64,000 nucleotides of DNA from Streptomyces parvulus (GCF_014648855.1 NZ_BMRX01000001.1:496001-560000); one strand, 5' to 3'; counted from the first letter of the stretch, positions 8,915 to 18,038 are shown. Made by a program: numbers and translations. Notes: generated by a model from the sequence alone, not told the origin.

Positions 8915-10999
8915 TCAGCCGATCTGCGCGTTCTTGGAGACGGTCACCTGGTCGATGTCGGAGGTCCGAACGGTCACGGCGACCTCCCAGTCGCCGCCGA
9001 TCGGGATCTGCACCGCGCTCGCCGACCAGTGTCCGGTGGTGATGTGGTCCGGGGCGACGGGCAGCGGTCCGATGTCCTTCGCCTTCTGGGTCAGGGCGAC
9101 CTTCACCTCGGGTATGTCGAAGGCGGTGCCGTCCGGGCGCTCGACGTAGAGGTGCAGGTCGTTGGCGCCGGTGCGGGCGGGGTCGAGTTCGACCCGGACG
9201 ACGCCCCTGCCGTTCTGGGAGCCGGTGTCGAAGGGCATGTCCAGGGTCACCGCGCCGGTGGACGCCTCGGGCGCGGTGGCGGAGGAGGAGGCGCCGGTGG
9301 CCTTGGCCTCTTCCTCGGTCCGGCCCGGTTCCGTCTGGGTCAGCACGGTGGTGACGGCCAGCAGGACGACCGCGACACCCGCCTCGGCGAGCACGGAGCG
9401 GCGCAGTCCGAAGCGGTTCGGGTCGGCGTCGCGCTGCCGCTTCTGCCGGGCGGCGTCCACGGCCGCGCGCTGCCGAGCGAGCTGCGCGGCGCGCTGGGAG
9501 GTGCCGGCGCCGTTCGAGGCCCCGGACTTCTTGGCGGACCCGGCCCCCTTGGCGCCGCCCGCCTTCGCGCCGCCCGCCTTGGCGCTCGTACCGGAGGTCT
9601 TGCCGCCCTCGGCACTCTTCGAGCCCTTGGCCGCCGTCCCGGAGGCCGCCGCCTTTCCGTTCTTGCGGGCGGCCGACGCGCCAACGGGCGCCTTCTCGCC
9701 CTTGTCCCGCTTCTCGCCCTTGTCCCCCTTCTCGTGCTTCTCCCGCTGCCGGACCACCCCCGCGGTCGCGGCCTGCGCCAGCTGCGCGGTCCAGCGGCGC
9801 GACAGGTAGGCGATGCCGACCAGCACCGCGACGAGCGCGATCTTGACCAGGAGCAGCTGCCCGTAGCGCGTGTCGGTGAAGGCGCTCCAGGAGCCGAGCT
9901 GGCGCCATGACTGGTAGGTGCCGGTCACGACCAGCGCGATCACGCTGCCGAAGGCGAGGCGCGAGAACCGGTGCACGGCCTCGGCCGGGACCGGGGCGTC
10001 GGCGGGGCCGCGGTACAGCGCGGCGAGCAGGGCGGTGAGTCCGCCGAGCCAGGTGGCCACGGCGATCATGTGCACGACGTCGGCCGGCATGGCGAGCCCG
10101 GCCTGGAGGCCCACGGAGGCGTGCTCGGACATGGCCCACGTCGCGGCGAGGCCCGCCGCCACGACCGTGCCGCCCACCGCGAGCCCGAAGGTGAGGTCCC
10201 GCTTCTCCTCGTCCTCCCGCTTGTCGTAGGCGCCGAAGAGCACGGCGACGAAGAGGGCGGCCGCCGCGAGCAGCAGCAGCCGGGAGACCAGCGCGGCACC
10301 GGTCTTGGTCTGGAGGACCTCACCGAGCAGGTTGAGGTCGAAGACGTCGCCGAGCTTCCCGGAGCCGGTGTAGGAGCCGCGCAGCAGGAGCAGCAGGAGG
10401 GTGGCCGCGGTCAGCGCCAGCCACCCGGAGACGACGACCCGCTGCACGACCCGGACACCGGAGCCGCGCGGCCAGCAGGCCAGGACGAAGGCGGCGCCGC
10501 CGACCAGCACGGCGAAGCCGGCGTACGACACGTAGCGTCCGACACCGTAGAGGCCGCCGACGAAACCGCCGCCCGCCGCCTGCGGGGAGGCGGAGACCGT
10601 GGTGTCGGAGGGGGCGCCGACGGAGAAGGTGTAGGCGCCGGCGACGGGATGGCTGTCGGCGGACACCACCTGGTAGGTCACGGTGTAGGTGCCGTCGGGC
10701 AGGCCCGCGTGCAGCTTGACGGAGTACGTCGTGCCGCCGATGCCGGACGGGCTGCCCGCGTCGACGCGCTTGCCCTTGGGGTCCAGGACGCGCAGCGCGT
10801 CGTCGTCGACGGAGACCGACTCGGAGAAGGTGAGCGACACCTGGGCGGGAGCCCGGTCGACCACCGCCCCCTGCTGGGGGTCGCTGCCGGTCAGGGCGGC
10901 GTGCGCGGAGGCCGGTCCGGCGCCGGCGAGCAGCGCGCAGGCCGCGGCCAGGAGCAGCAGCACCAGGGTCCGGAAGCGCGGGGCGATGGTCTGCGTCAA
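8915..10999 (-). CDS. CopC-CopD fusion, copper-binding and membrane copper transport protein
   Basis: 694 aa. A signal peptide ends at ...GPASA and leaves His as the first mature residue (HAALTGSDP), the Cu(II)-binding N-terminus of CopC; a second ligand region is SADSHPVAG. The CopC domain (about residues 33-130) is followed by about eight CopD membrane helices (about 165-410), then an unusual Lys/Ala/Gly-rich low-complexity stretch (about 413-526), another helix, and a C-terminal beta domain (about 590-690). It probably moves or senses extracytoplasmic copper. It is between the PCuAC gene (24 bases upstream) and dtpA. The low-complexity insert is odd for the family. Confidence 0.9.
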   Translation of the reverse strand: MTQTIAPRFRTLVLLLLAAACALLAGAGPASAHAALTGSDPQQGAVVDRAPAQVSLTFSESVSVDDDALRVLDPKGKRVDAGSPSGIGGTTYSVKLHAGLPDGTYTVTYQVVSADSHPVAGAYTFSVGAPSDTTVSASPQAAGGGFVGGLYGVGRYVSYAGFAVLVGGAAFVLACWPRGSGVRVVQRVVVSGWLALTAATLLLLLLRGSYTGSGKLGDVFDLNLLGEVLQTKTGAALVSRLLLLAAAALFVAVLFGAYDKREDEEKRDLTFGLAVGGTVVAAGLAATWAMSEHASVGLQAGLAMPADVVHMIAVATWLGGLTALLAALYRGPADAPVPAEAVHRFSRLAFGSVIALVVTGTYQSWRQLGSWSAFTDTRYGQLLLVKIALVAVLVGIAYLSRRWTAQLAQAATAGVVRQREKHEKGDKGEKRDKGEKAPVGASAARKNGKAAASGTAAKGSKSAEGGKTSGTSAKAGGAKAGGAKGAGSAKKSGASNGAGTSQRAAQLARQRAAVDAARQKRQRDADPNRFGLRRSVLAEAGVAVVLLAVTTVLTQTEPGRTEEEAKATGASSSATAPEASTGAVTLDMPFDTGSQNGRGVVRVELDPARTGANDLHLYVERPDGTAFDIPEVKVALTQKAKDIGPLPVAPDHITTGHWSASAVQIPIGGDWEVAVTVRTSDIDQVTVSKNAQIG

Positions 11000-11023
11000 G
11001 GTGGTCCCTCCCTCGGTGTCCGG

Positions 11024-11530
11024 TCAGTTTCCGGTGTGGGCGGAGTGTCCGTCACCGGGCTGGTAGGTGGCCGCCTTCACGGGCACCTCGACCGTGACGG
11101 GCTCGGACTGGGCGAAGTGCAGTTCGACGGTGACCGACTCGCCCTGCTTCGGCTGTCGCTTCAGCTTCTCGAACATCAGGTGGTTTCCGCCGCTCCGGAA
11201 GACGAGGCGACCGTGCGCGGGGATCTCGAGGCGGTCCACCTCCTTCATCGTCCCGTCGACGGTCTCGTGCACGGTGACGTCGCCGGCCTCGCTGGTGACC
11301 GAGGTCAGTTCGTCGTCCGCGTCGCCCTCGTTGGTGATGGTGAGGAACCCGGCCGCCATGGAGGCGGAGACCGGCTGCGGTATGTACGCGGCGCCGACCG
11401 AGAGTTCGGCCCCGGAGGAGCCGGACGCGCCGGAGTCCGAGCCCGAGTCGGAGCCGCCGCAGCCGGCCAGCGCCAGGACGGCGGCCGCCGCGAGGACCGC
11501 GAGCGCGGGGCGGGACCCGCGGCCGCTCAC
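11024..11530 (-). CDS. PCuAC-type copper chaperone lipoprotein
   Basis: 168 aa. The lipobox LALAGC puts the lipidated Cys at residue 24. The mature part has the Cu(I) ligand pattern of PCuAC/DUF461: HETVDGTM, then IPAHGRLVF and NHLMF. It is expected to hold Cu(I) outside the membrane and hand it to the CuA site of cytochrome oxidase or to Sco. GTG 11530 shares GTGA with the stop of the upstream sco gene. A protein of this kind in S. lividans is called ECuC (from memory). It also ends with a His-containing tail (GDGHSAHTGN). Confidence 0.92.
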   Translation of the reverse strand: MSGRGSRPALAVLAAAAVLALAGCGGSDSGSDSGASGSSGAELSVGAAYIPQPVSASMAAGFLTITNEGDADDELTSVTSEAGDVTVHETVDGTMKEVDRLEIPAHGRLVFRSGGNHLMFEKLKRQPKQGESVTVELHFAQSEPVTVEVPVKAATYQPGDGHSAHTGN

Positions 11531-12177
11531 GGGTTCTCCCCCTTCACCAGCTTGGGGAGGTCCTCGGTGTAGTCGTCGACCGTGGCGTCCTCGCCGTAGA
11601 GCACGTAGCCCGCGTCGGACTTCGGGGAGAAGGCGACGACCTGGGTGCCGTGGGTCGAGACGATCTTGCCGTTCTTGTCCTTGGTCGGCGGGTCGATCGA
11701 GATGCCGAGGGTGCGGGCGCCGGCCTGGACGGTGTCGAAGTCGCCGGTCAGGCCGACGATCTGCGGGTCGATGCCCTTGATCCACTTGCCGAGCGCGGCC
11801 GGGGTGTCCCGTTCCGGGTCGGTGCTGACGAACACGACCCGGAGCTTGTCCTGTTCGGCCTGGGACAGCTGCTTCTTGGCCACGGCGATGTTGTTCATGG
11901 TCAGGGGGCAGACGTCGGGGCAGTGCGTGTAGCCGAAGTAGACCAGCGTGGGCCGCCCGGCGGTCTGCTCGCGGAGGTCGTACTTCTTGCCCTGGGTGTC
12001 GGTGAGGACCAGGTCGGGCTTGTCGAAGGGCTTGTCGAGGACGGTGGCGGCCTGCTGTGCGGTGTCCTCGGAGACCATCGTGACGGGCTTGTCGCTGTCG
12101 GCGCCGCTGCCGCAGGCGGACAGGGTGAGGGAGGCGGCGGCGAGCAGGGCCGCCGCGGCGAACGTCTTCTTGCGCAT
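11527..12177 (-). CDS. Sco1/SenC-family copper chaperone lipoprotein
   Basis: 216 aa thioredoxin-fold protein for CuA assembly of cytochrome oxidase. The lipobox is LTLSAC with Cys at residue 22. The CPDVCP copper motif is near residues 86-91 and the third ligand His is in STHGTQ near residue 175. ATG 12177 (MRKKTFAAAA) gives a clean lipoprotein signal; a longer frame of 34 codons upstream does not. The stop overlaps the PCuAC gene start, so both chaperones are made together. Confidence 0.93.
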   Translation of the reverse strand: MRKKTFAAAALLAAASLTLSACGSGADSDKPVTMVSEDTAQQAATVLDKPFDKPDLVLTDTQGKKYDLREQTAGRPTLVYFGYTHCPDVCPLTMNNIAVAKKQLSQAEQDKLRVVFVSTDPERDTPAALGKWIKGIDPQIVGLTGDFDTVQAGARTLGISIDPPTKDKNGKIVSTHGTQVVAFSPKSDAGYVLYGEDATVDDYTEDLPKLVKGENP

Positions 12178-12309
12178 AGAGAAATGTCCCAGATGTGAGG
12201 TGCACCGGTGCGCGCCGGGACCCGTCGGACCGACGGGACGGCGCGCACCGGACGTGAGGATGCGCCGGCGGTATGGCACCGGCGCACCGGCGTGCGCGCG
12301 GCCGCGTCG

Positions 12310-13071
12310 TTACGCGGACGCGCCGGAGTCGCGGCGGCGGCCGGCCAGCACGCCGTAGCCGACGCCGGCGGCGCCGACGACGATGCCGACGATGCCGAGG
12401 ACGCGCGCGGTGGTGTCGCTGCCGTCACCGGAGCCGGAGTCCGCCGAGGAGTCGGCGGCGGTGTTCTGGGCAGCCGACTCGGCGTCGTCCCCGGCCTTCT
12501 CGTCCGACGAGCCCGCGGCGCCGTGGGCGTCGTCCTCGGCGGCGGCCAGCTCCAGCACGGGCGCCGGGTTCTCCGGCTCCTCCTGGCCCTCCTGCGGCAC
12601 CTCGATCCAGCGGACGACCTCCTTGTTGGAGTACGTCTGGATGGCCTTGAAGACCATCTGGTCGGCGTCCTCGGGCAGCGCGCCGATGGAGAGCGGGAAC
12701 TTCTGGAAGTAGCCGGGCTCGACGCCCTTGCCCTCGGCGGTCCAGGTGACCTTGGAGACGGCCTCGGTGAGCTGCTTGCCGTGGGAGTCGATCGGCTTGT
12801 CCAGCTTGGACTTGGTGACCTCGGCCTTCCAGCCCGGGACCGGCTGCGGCATCACGGACGCGAGCGGCTGGTCGGCGGGGAGGTTGATCTCCAGCTTGGT
12901 GGTGGAGGCGTTGTCCCGTTCGTTGGGGACCTTGAAGTTGACGGTCGCGTAACCGCCCTTGGCTGCCGTGCCCTCCGGCTGCACGCTGACGTGCGCGAAC
13001 GCGGGGGCGGACAGGGCGAGGACGGCGAGGCCGGAGACGGCGCCGGCGGCGGCGATACGGGAAGCCTTCAT
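12310..13071 (-). CDS. YcnI-family (DUF1775) copper-binding protein
   Basis: 253 aa. The signal peptide ends at SAPAFA and leaves HVSVQPEG as mature N-terminus, the His-first arrangement that binds Cu(II) in YcnI of Bacillus subtilis. The DUF1775 beta domain spans about residues 27-175; an Ala/Glu/Asp-rich linker follows, then one C-terminal membrane helix (about 225-243) with a basic stop-transfer GRRR. It therefore faces outwards, anchored at its C-terminus. It is 132 bases upstream of sco, probably the same transcription unit. Confidence 0.9.
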   Translation of the reverse strand: MKASRIAAAGAVSGLAVLALSAPAFAHVSVQPEGTAAKGGYATVNFKVPNERDNASTTKLEINLPADQPLASVMPQPVPGWKAEVTKSKLDKPIDSHGKQLTEAVSKVTWTAEGKGVEPGYFQKFPLSIGALPEDADQMVFKAIQTYSNKEVVRWIEVPQEGQEEPENPAPVLELAAAEDDAHGAAGSSDEKAGDDAESAAQNTAADSSADSGSGDGSDTTARVLGIVGIVVGAAGVGYGVLAGRRRDSGASA

Positions 13072-13212
13072 GGACGAGCACTCCGCTTCGAGTGGGCACC
13101 GGTGTCTGCACCGGTGACGGGTGAGGAGAGGGAAGCGCGCACACGCGCGTGCCGCACGACGACGGCCCCCTCCGTACTCCCTGGGCGGAAGCGGGGTGGT
13201 GGTCGCGCCGTG

Positions 13213-14040
13213 TCAGGCGGCGAGGGAGTACGCGTCGGCGGGCGGTCCGCGCCTGATCACCGAGTGCTGGAGTGCGGCGGTACGGGGCCGCGGCGGCGGC
13301 GCCTGGGAGGGGCGCGGCGGGCGCGGTCCGGTGCCGGGGGCGCCGGCGAGCCCGGCGTGCAGGGCGCACACCAGGGCGAGCGCCGCGCGCAGGGCGCGTA
13401 CGAAAGCGGCCTCCGCCATCGAGTGCGCCGAGTGGGCGGAGAGTTCGACGAGCCGGGCCAGTGCGAGGTCGCCGCGGCGCAGCAGCCAGCCGGCGGCGAC
13501 GGCCGCGATCACGTGCCCGAGCAGCATCGGCAGCGACGGCAGCAGTGCGGCCGGGTCGCCGGTGCCGGTCAGGGCGTCGGCGGAGTGGTGCGTGGCGCCG
13601 GCCGCCGAGTCCGGGGAGACCCGTGCGTCGTCGAGGATCCGCTGGGCCTGGGCGGGGCTGATCGCCGCCGCCGTGGTCCCGCAGACCAGCCGTGCCGCCT
13701 GCTGGACCAGGGAGGCGTCGGACGGTGCGGCCGTCGAGCCGGAGGCCGCGGCCACGGTGGAGCCGTGCTGGCCCAGCCCGAACACGACGTGCAGGGCGGT
13801 CTGTCCGACGGCGAGCAGCGCCACGATGCCGGGCAGCGAGCGCAGCCGCCCGGCGAGGGGCGCGGCGACCACGACCGCCCCGAGGAACCCCGCGCCCAGC
13901 GACCACAGCGGAACGGTGGCGCAGGAGGCGAGGGTGTGACCCGCCGCGGCCAGCACGACGCAGACCGCGGCGAACACCGCGGCCCGCAGGACCCGGAGAT
14001 CGTTTCCGGAGCGCGCCGTTGGCGGGTGGGGGGCAGTCAT
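13213..14040 (-). CDS. Membrane protein of unknown function in the copper cluster
   Basis: 275 aa with about five hydrophobic segments (near residues 17-36, 40-60, 64-85, 175-195 and 225-245) and a Pro/Arg-rich C-terminal tail. His residues occur in or next to the helices (AAGHTL, TALHVVFGLGQH, MLLGHV, ALHAGL), which would fit metal binding. ATG 14040 (MTAPHPPTARS) is preferred over an upstream in-frame codon that overlaps the intergenic region. It is first in the minus-strand run leading to the YcnI gene, so I infer a copper-related role; no family was recognised. Confidence 0.75.
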   Translation of the reverse strand: MTAPHPPTARSGNDLRVLRAAVFAAVCVVLAAAGHTLASCATVPLWSLGAGFLGAVVVAAPLAGRLRSLPGIVALLAVGQTALHVVFGLGQHGSTVAAASGSTAAPSDASLVQQAARLVCGTTAAAISPAQAQRILDDARVSPDSAAGATHHSADALTGTGDPAALLPSLPMLLGHVIAAVAAGWLLRRGDLALARLVELSAHSAHSMAEAAFVRALRAALALVCALHAGLAGAPGTGPRPPRPSQAPPPRPRTAALQHSVIRRGPPADAYSLAA

Positions 14041-14295
14041 GGCGGGCTCATCATCGCACTGACCTCCCCCGCTCCGTACGGCAGGTCCACAAGGTGCCGT
14101 ACGACCCGAAGTGAACCGGAAGATCACCCTCTGGTGCGAGCCGTACCGCACGGCGCCGCGAGCCGTTACGCATACACCGGCGCGCGACGGGGGCGCATCC
14201 GCCAGATGAGCGGTGTCACGGCCCGAACGCGCTTACACCGGGGTGTGAGGGGCAATACGTAACGGTATGTCGAGCCGCGGCCGGGAGGCTGGAGC

Positions 14296-14760
14296 ATGAG
14301 CATCTGGTGGTCACTCCATTTGCGGCGCGAGGCTGCGAGCGTGCCCCTGGCCCGCCGCCTGCTGATCGGCACCATGGAGACCGCGGGCGTCGACCCGGAC
14401 ATCTCCTTCGATCTCTCCGTCGCCCTGAGCGAGGCCTGCGCCAACGCCGTCGAGCACGGCGGGGACGGCGGCTCGGGCGGCCCCACGGAGGCCTACCGCG
14501 TCACGGCGTACCTGGACGGTGAGCGCTGCCGCATCGAGGTCTCCGACACGGGTCCCGGCTTCCCCGCCGAGGCGCCGGGCCGGCCGGGCAGCGTGGGCCG
14601 CCCCGTCTCCGCCGACGCCGAGAGCGGGCGGGGCCTGTGCCTCATCGCCGAACTCGCCGACCACGTCCGGATCGGCAGTGAACCGGGGCGGTGCGGTGCC
14701 GTGGTGAGCTTCGACAAGATCCTCAAGTGGCGGGAGGACGCACCGCTGGTGGCGGTGTGA
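14296..14760 (+). CDS. RsbW-like ATP-binding protein (anti-sigma factor-like)
   Basis: 154 aa, a single HATPase_c domain. The N box is LSEACANAVEHG, the G1 box is VSDTGPGF and the G2 region is ESGRGLCLIAELAD. Proteins of this size in Streptomyces usually act as anti-sigma kinases in partner switching or as orphan regulators. It has GGGAGGCTGGAGC before the ATG. It is monocistronic: a perfect terminator hairpin follows at 14788-14820 facing the convergent aminopeptidase gene. Its partner sigma factor is not identifiable from position. Confidence 0.88.
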   Translation: MSIWWSLHLRREAASVPLARRLLIGTMETAGVDPDISFDLSVALSEACANAVEHGGDGGSGGPTEAYRVTAYLDGERCRIEVSDTGPGFPAEAPGRPGSVGRPVSADAESGRGLCLIAELADHVRIGSEPGRCGAVVSFDKILKWREDAPLVAV

Positions 14761-14787
14761 CCCGGCGCCGGTGACAGCCGGTACGAC

Positions 14788-14820
14788 GACGGCCGGACAC
14801 CGCAAAGGTGTCCGGCCGTC
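14788..14820. terminator. Bidirectional terminator hairpin
   Basis: Perfect 14-bp arms (14788-14801 and 14807-14820) with a 5-base loop GCAAA, between convergent genes. No U-run, as usual in Streptomyces. Confidence 0.85.
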
Positions 14821-14850
14821 ATCGTCCGTCGGCCCTCCGGCCGCCGCGTG

Positions 14851-16359
14851 TCAGCCCTTGAGCGCGGCCATCCACTCCTCGACCTCGTCCGACCGGCGCG
14901 GCAGCCCGGCGGAGAGGTTCCGGTTGCCGTCCGCCGTGACGAGGATGTCGTCCTCGATGCGGACGCCGATGCCCCGGTACTCCTCGGGCACGGTCAGGTC
15001 GTCGGCCTGGAAGTACAGCCCCGGCTCGACGGTGAGCACCATGCCGGGCTCCAGGGTGCCGTCGACGTAGGTCTCGACCCGCGCGGCGGCGCAGTCGTGG
15101 ACGTCCATGCCGAGCATGTGGCCGGTGCCGTGCAGCGTCCAGCGGCGCTGGAGGCCCAGCTCCAGCACGCGCTCGACCGGGCCCTCGACCAGGCCCCACT
15201 CGACCAGCCGCGCGGCCAGCACGCGCTGGGACGCGTCGTGGAAGTCGCGGTACTTGGCGCCCGGCTGCACGGCCGCGATCCCGGCCTCCTGGGCGTCGTA
15301 CACCGCGTCGTAGATCTTCTTCTGCAGCTCGCTGTAGCGGCCGTTGACCGGCAGGGTGCGCGTGACGTCCGCCGTGTAGTACGTGTGCGTCTCCACGCCG
15401 GCGTCGAGCAGCAGCAGGTCGCCGGAGCGGACCGGGCCGTCGTTGCGGACCCAGTGCAGGGTGCAGGCGTGCGGTCCTGCGGCGCAGATGGAGCCGTAGC
15501 CGACGTCGTTGCCCTCCACGCGCGCGCGGAGGAAGAAGGTGCCCTCGATGTAGCGCTCGCTGGTCGCCTCCGCCTTGTCGAGGACCTTCACGACGTCCTC
15601 GAAGCCGCGGACGGTGGAGTCGACGGCCTTCTGCAGCTCGCCGATCTCGAACTCGTCCTTGACGAGGCGGGCCTCGGAGAGGAAGACCCGCAGCTCCTCG
15701 TCGCGCTCCGCGGTGACCTTGTCGGTGAGGGCGGCCTCGATGCCGGCGTCGTGCCCGCGGACGACGCGCACCGGGCCGGTGGCCTCGCGCAGGTTGGCGG
15801 CCAGCTCGCGGACGTCGGAGGCGGGGATGCCGTACAGCTTCCCGGCCTCGGTGAGGGAGTGGCGGCGGCCGACCCACAGCTCGCCCTGGCCGCTGAGCCA
15901 GAACTCGCCGTTCTCGCGGTCGGAGCGGGGCAGGAGGTAGATGGTCGCGGTGTGCCCGTCGCCCTTGGGCTCCAGGACCAGGACGCCGTCCTCGGTCTGG
16001 TTTCCGGTCAGGTACGCGTACTCGACCGAGGCGCGGAAGCTGTACTCCGTGTCGTTCGAGCGGGTCTTCAGGTTGCCCGCGGGGATCACCAGGCGCTCAC
16101 CCGGGAAGCGGGCCGAGAGGGCGGCGCGCCGGGCGGCGGTCTCGGCGGCCTGGGCGATGGGCTCCAGGTCGTGCAGTTCCGTGTCGGCCCAGCCGGACTT
16201 CATGTTCTCGGCCAGCTCGTCGGACACGCCCGGGTACAGGCCGTTCTTGCGCTGCTTGACCGGCTCGTCGCCGTCCGCGTCAGCGGCGTCCTCAAGCACG
16301 GCCTCCGGGGTCTCCGGGATCTCCGGGTTCTCCTGGGTGAGCTCCTCCGCCACGGTCAT
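14851..16359 (-). CDS. Aminopeptidase P family protein (Xaa-Pro aminopeptidase)
   Basis: 502-aa cytoplasmic metallopeptidase that removes the N-terminal residue before proline. The N-terminal creatinase-like domain spans about residues 60-215 and the pita-bread catalytic domain about 225-490. Metal ligands are visible in LLLDAGVETHTYYTADVTRT (two Asp), GTGHMLGMDVHD (His), TVEPGLYF (Glu) and VRIEDDILVT (Glu). The first 45 residues are acidic and disordered. Length fits the long actinobacterial form. A single gene between two hairpin-bounded units. Confidence 0.93.
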   Translation of the reverse strand: MTVAEELTQENPEIPETPEAVLEDAADADGDEPVKQRKNGLYPGVSDELAENMKSGWADTELHDLEPIAQAAETAARRAALSARFPGERLVIPAGNLKTRSNDTEYSFRASVEYAYLTGNQTEDGVLVLEPKGDGHTATIYLLPRSDRENGEFWLSGQGELWVGRRHSLTEAGKLYGIPASDVRELAANLREATGPVRVVRGHDAGIEAALTDKVTAERDEELRVFLSEARLVKDEFEIGELQKAVDSTVRGFEDVVKVLDKAEATSERYIEGTFFLRARVEGNDVGYGSICAAGPHACTLHWVRNDGPVRSGDLLLLDAGVETHTYYTADVTRTLPVNGRYSELQKKIYDAVYDAQEAGIAAVQPGAKYRDFHDASQRVLAARLVEWGLVEGPVERVLELGLQRRWTLHGTGHMLGMDVHDCAAARVETYVDGTLEPGMVLTVEPGLYFQADDLTVPEEYRGIGVRIEDDILVTADGNRNLSAGLPRRSDEVEEWMAALKG

Positions 16360-16487
16360 CCTCCTCGATACGGCACTGGACCACCCCCCATCGTACGGTC
16401 GTACGGAAGGGGGCCCAGGGGCGAAGGGCCTGTTACCGGGAGGTCGCTACCGTCCGTTGTCCGACGCCTCCGAGGCGTCATTGTCCG

Positions 16488-17921
16488 TTATTCGAACCGG
16501 ACGGCCAGCAGGACGACGTCCTCCTCGGAGTCCGCCTCGGCCCTGCCGTCCGGCAGCACGGTGCGCAGGACGTGCTCGGCGACGGCCTCCGGGTCCTGGC
16601 GGGCGACCCTCGGTACGCCGGCGGCGGCCGCGTGCAGCCGGGCGAAGGCGCGGTCGGCCCGGTCCCCCGTGCGGTGCAGCAGCCCGTCGGTGTACAGCAG
16701 AACCGTCTCTCCCGGTTCGGCCTGCACCTCCACGCTGGGCGCCTCCCAGCAGGCGAGCATCCCGAGCGGCGCCGACACGGAGGTCTCGACGAACTCCGTG
16801 CGCCGCTCCCCGATCAGCAGCGGTGGACTGTGCCCGGCACCGGCCAGGGTGATCCGGCGCAGCGCGGGTTCGCAGTAGCCGAACAGGGCGGTGGCCGAGC
16901 GGGCGGGCTCGGTCAGCCGCAGCAGCAGCTCCAGGTCGGACAGGACCGCGACCGGGTCCTCGCCCTCCATCACGGCGTACGCGCGCAGCGAGGCGCGCAG
17001 CCGCCCCATCGCGGCGACCGCGCTGGGACCGGCCCCGGTGACGGAGCCGACCGAGAGGCCGAGCGCGGCGTCCGGCAGCGGCAGCGCGTCGTACCAGTCG
17101 CCGCCGCCGAGCGGGCCGGTGCGGTGCCGGGCCGCGAGCTGGACGCCGGGCACCCGCGGCAGGCGGGAGGGGAGCAGCTCCTCGGCCATGGTCGCCATGC
17201 ACGCGCGCGTGCGCTCGACCTCCAGGAGGCGGGTCAGGTGGGGCGCGGCGTAGCGGACGTAGAGGCCGGCCAGATGGCGCTGGTGGTCGTCCGGTTCGGC
17301 GGGCTCGTCGTAGAGCCAGGCGGCGGCGCCGAGGCGGGGGGTGCCCTCGGCGGCGATCGGGAGCGCGTAGCTGGCGGCGTAGCCGAGGCGGGCGGCGACT
17401 TCGCGGTGGCGGGGGTCGACGCCCTTCTCGGCCAGCAGGTCGGGCTCGGCCACCCCCTCCTCGCCGACCGGCAATCCGTCGAGGATGCGTCCGTGGGGCA
17501 GGGAGGTGCGCGGCACGGTCTCGATGTGGCCGAGATCGGCGCGGCCCAGTCCGAGGCCGACGGTGCTGTCCGGGCCGAGTCCGTCGGCCGGTTCCAGGAC
17601 GACGAGACCGCGCCGGGCGCCCACCAGGGCGGCTCCGGCGCGCAGCAGTTCCTGGAGGCCGTCGGAGAGGGTGTCCGTGCGGACCAGGCGTTCGGTCAGT
17701 TCGTGCAGGGTCGTGAGGTCCGAGACCCAGCCGGCCAGCCGGTCCTGGAGCAGGGTGCCGGGGGCGGCGGCCCTGCCCGGGGTGTCGTCGGGGGCGGGAG
17801 CGTCGGCGGTGCCCGGCGCGCCGGCCGGGGAAGTGCCGGGTGCGGCTGGCGCGACAGTGTGTGCGGGGGACGGGACCGCTGAATCGATTCCGGCCACTTT
17901 CGGAGGGTGCGGGGCGTTCAT
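16488..17921 (-). CDS. PP2C/SpoIIE-type phosphatase with GAF domain
   Basis: 477 aa. A Pro/Ala-rich N-terminus (residues 1-55) precedes a GAF domain (about 65-215) and a PP2C-SpoIIE domain (about 245-475). The first metal site is intact (GGGDWYDAL), and the C-terminal acidic motif EEDVVLLAV is present, but the expected GDVxGHG reads GSVTGAG, losing one Asp and the His. Such proteins dephosphorylate anti-sigma antagonists in partner switching; the substitution may lower or alter activity. It starts with ATG 17921 and stands alone. Confidence 0.9.
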   Translation of the reverse strand: MNAPHPPKVAGIDSAVPSPAHTVAPAAPGTSPAGAPGTADAPAPDDTPGRAAAPGTLLQDRLAGWVSDLTTLHELTERLVRTDTLSDGLQELLRAGAALVGARRGLVVLEPADGLGPDSTVGLGLGRADLGHIETVPRTSLPHGRILDGLPVGEEGVAEPDLLAEKGVDPRHREVAARLGYAASYALPIAAEGTPRLGAAAWLYDEPAEPDDHQRHLAGLYVRYAAPHLTRLLEVERTRACMATMAEELLPSRLPRVPGVQLAARHRTGPLGGGDWYDALPLPDAALGLSVGSVTGAGPSAVAAMGRLRASLRAYAVMEGEDPVAVLSDLELLLRLTEPARSATALFGYCEPALRRITLAGAGHSPPLLIGERRTEFVETSVSAPLGMLACWEAPSVEVQAEPGETVLLYTDGLLHRTGDRADRAFARLHAAAAGVPRVARQDPEAVAEHVLRTVLPDGRAEADSEEDVVLLAVRFE

Positions 17922-17945
17922 GGTGTCCGGCTTTCCGACCGGCGC

Positions 17946-18038
17946 TTACTGCTCAAAAGCATCGCAAACCCCCATGTCATTCTGCGCCGCTAGCAGTGTC
18001 TCCACATGTACACGCACTCGTAAGGGGATGTCCAGCAT
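17946..18038 (-). CDS. Possible 30-aa small protein with a TTA codon
   Basis: Begins MLDIPLRVRVHVETLLAAQN and ends CDAFEQ. It sits 24 bases upstream of the phosphatase gene on the same strand. The residues look protein-like and the helix would be amphipathic, but third-position GC is low for this genome and the ribosome binding site is weak (GGCAGGACA). Residue 6 is encoded by TTA, the bldA-dependent Leu codon. It may be a leader or uORF for the phosphatase, or not be translated. Confidence 0.35.
   Translation of the reverse strand: MLDIPLRVRVHVETLLAAQNDMGVCDAFEQ

Noticed and set aside
12208-14262. A 684-aa plus-strand open frame over the YcnI and unknown membrane protein genes
   Set aside because: Shadow frame; the opposite strand carries the signal peptides and conserved domains.
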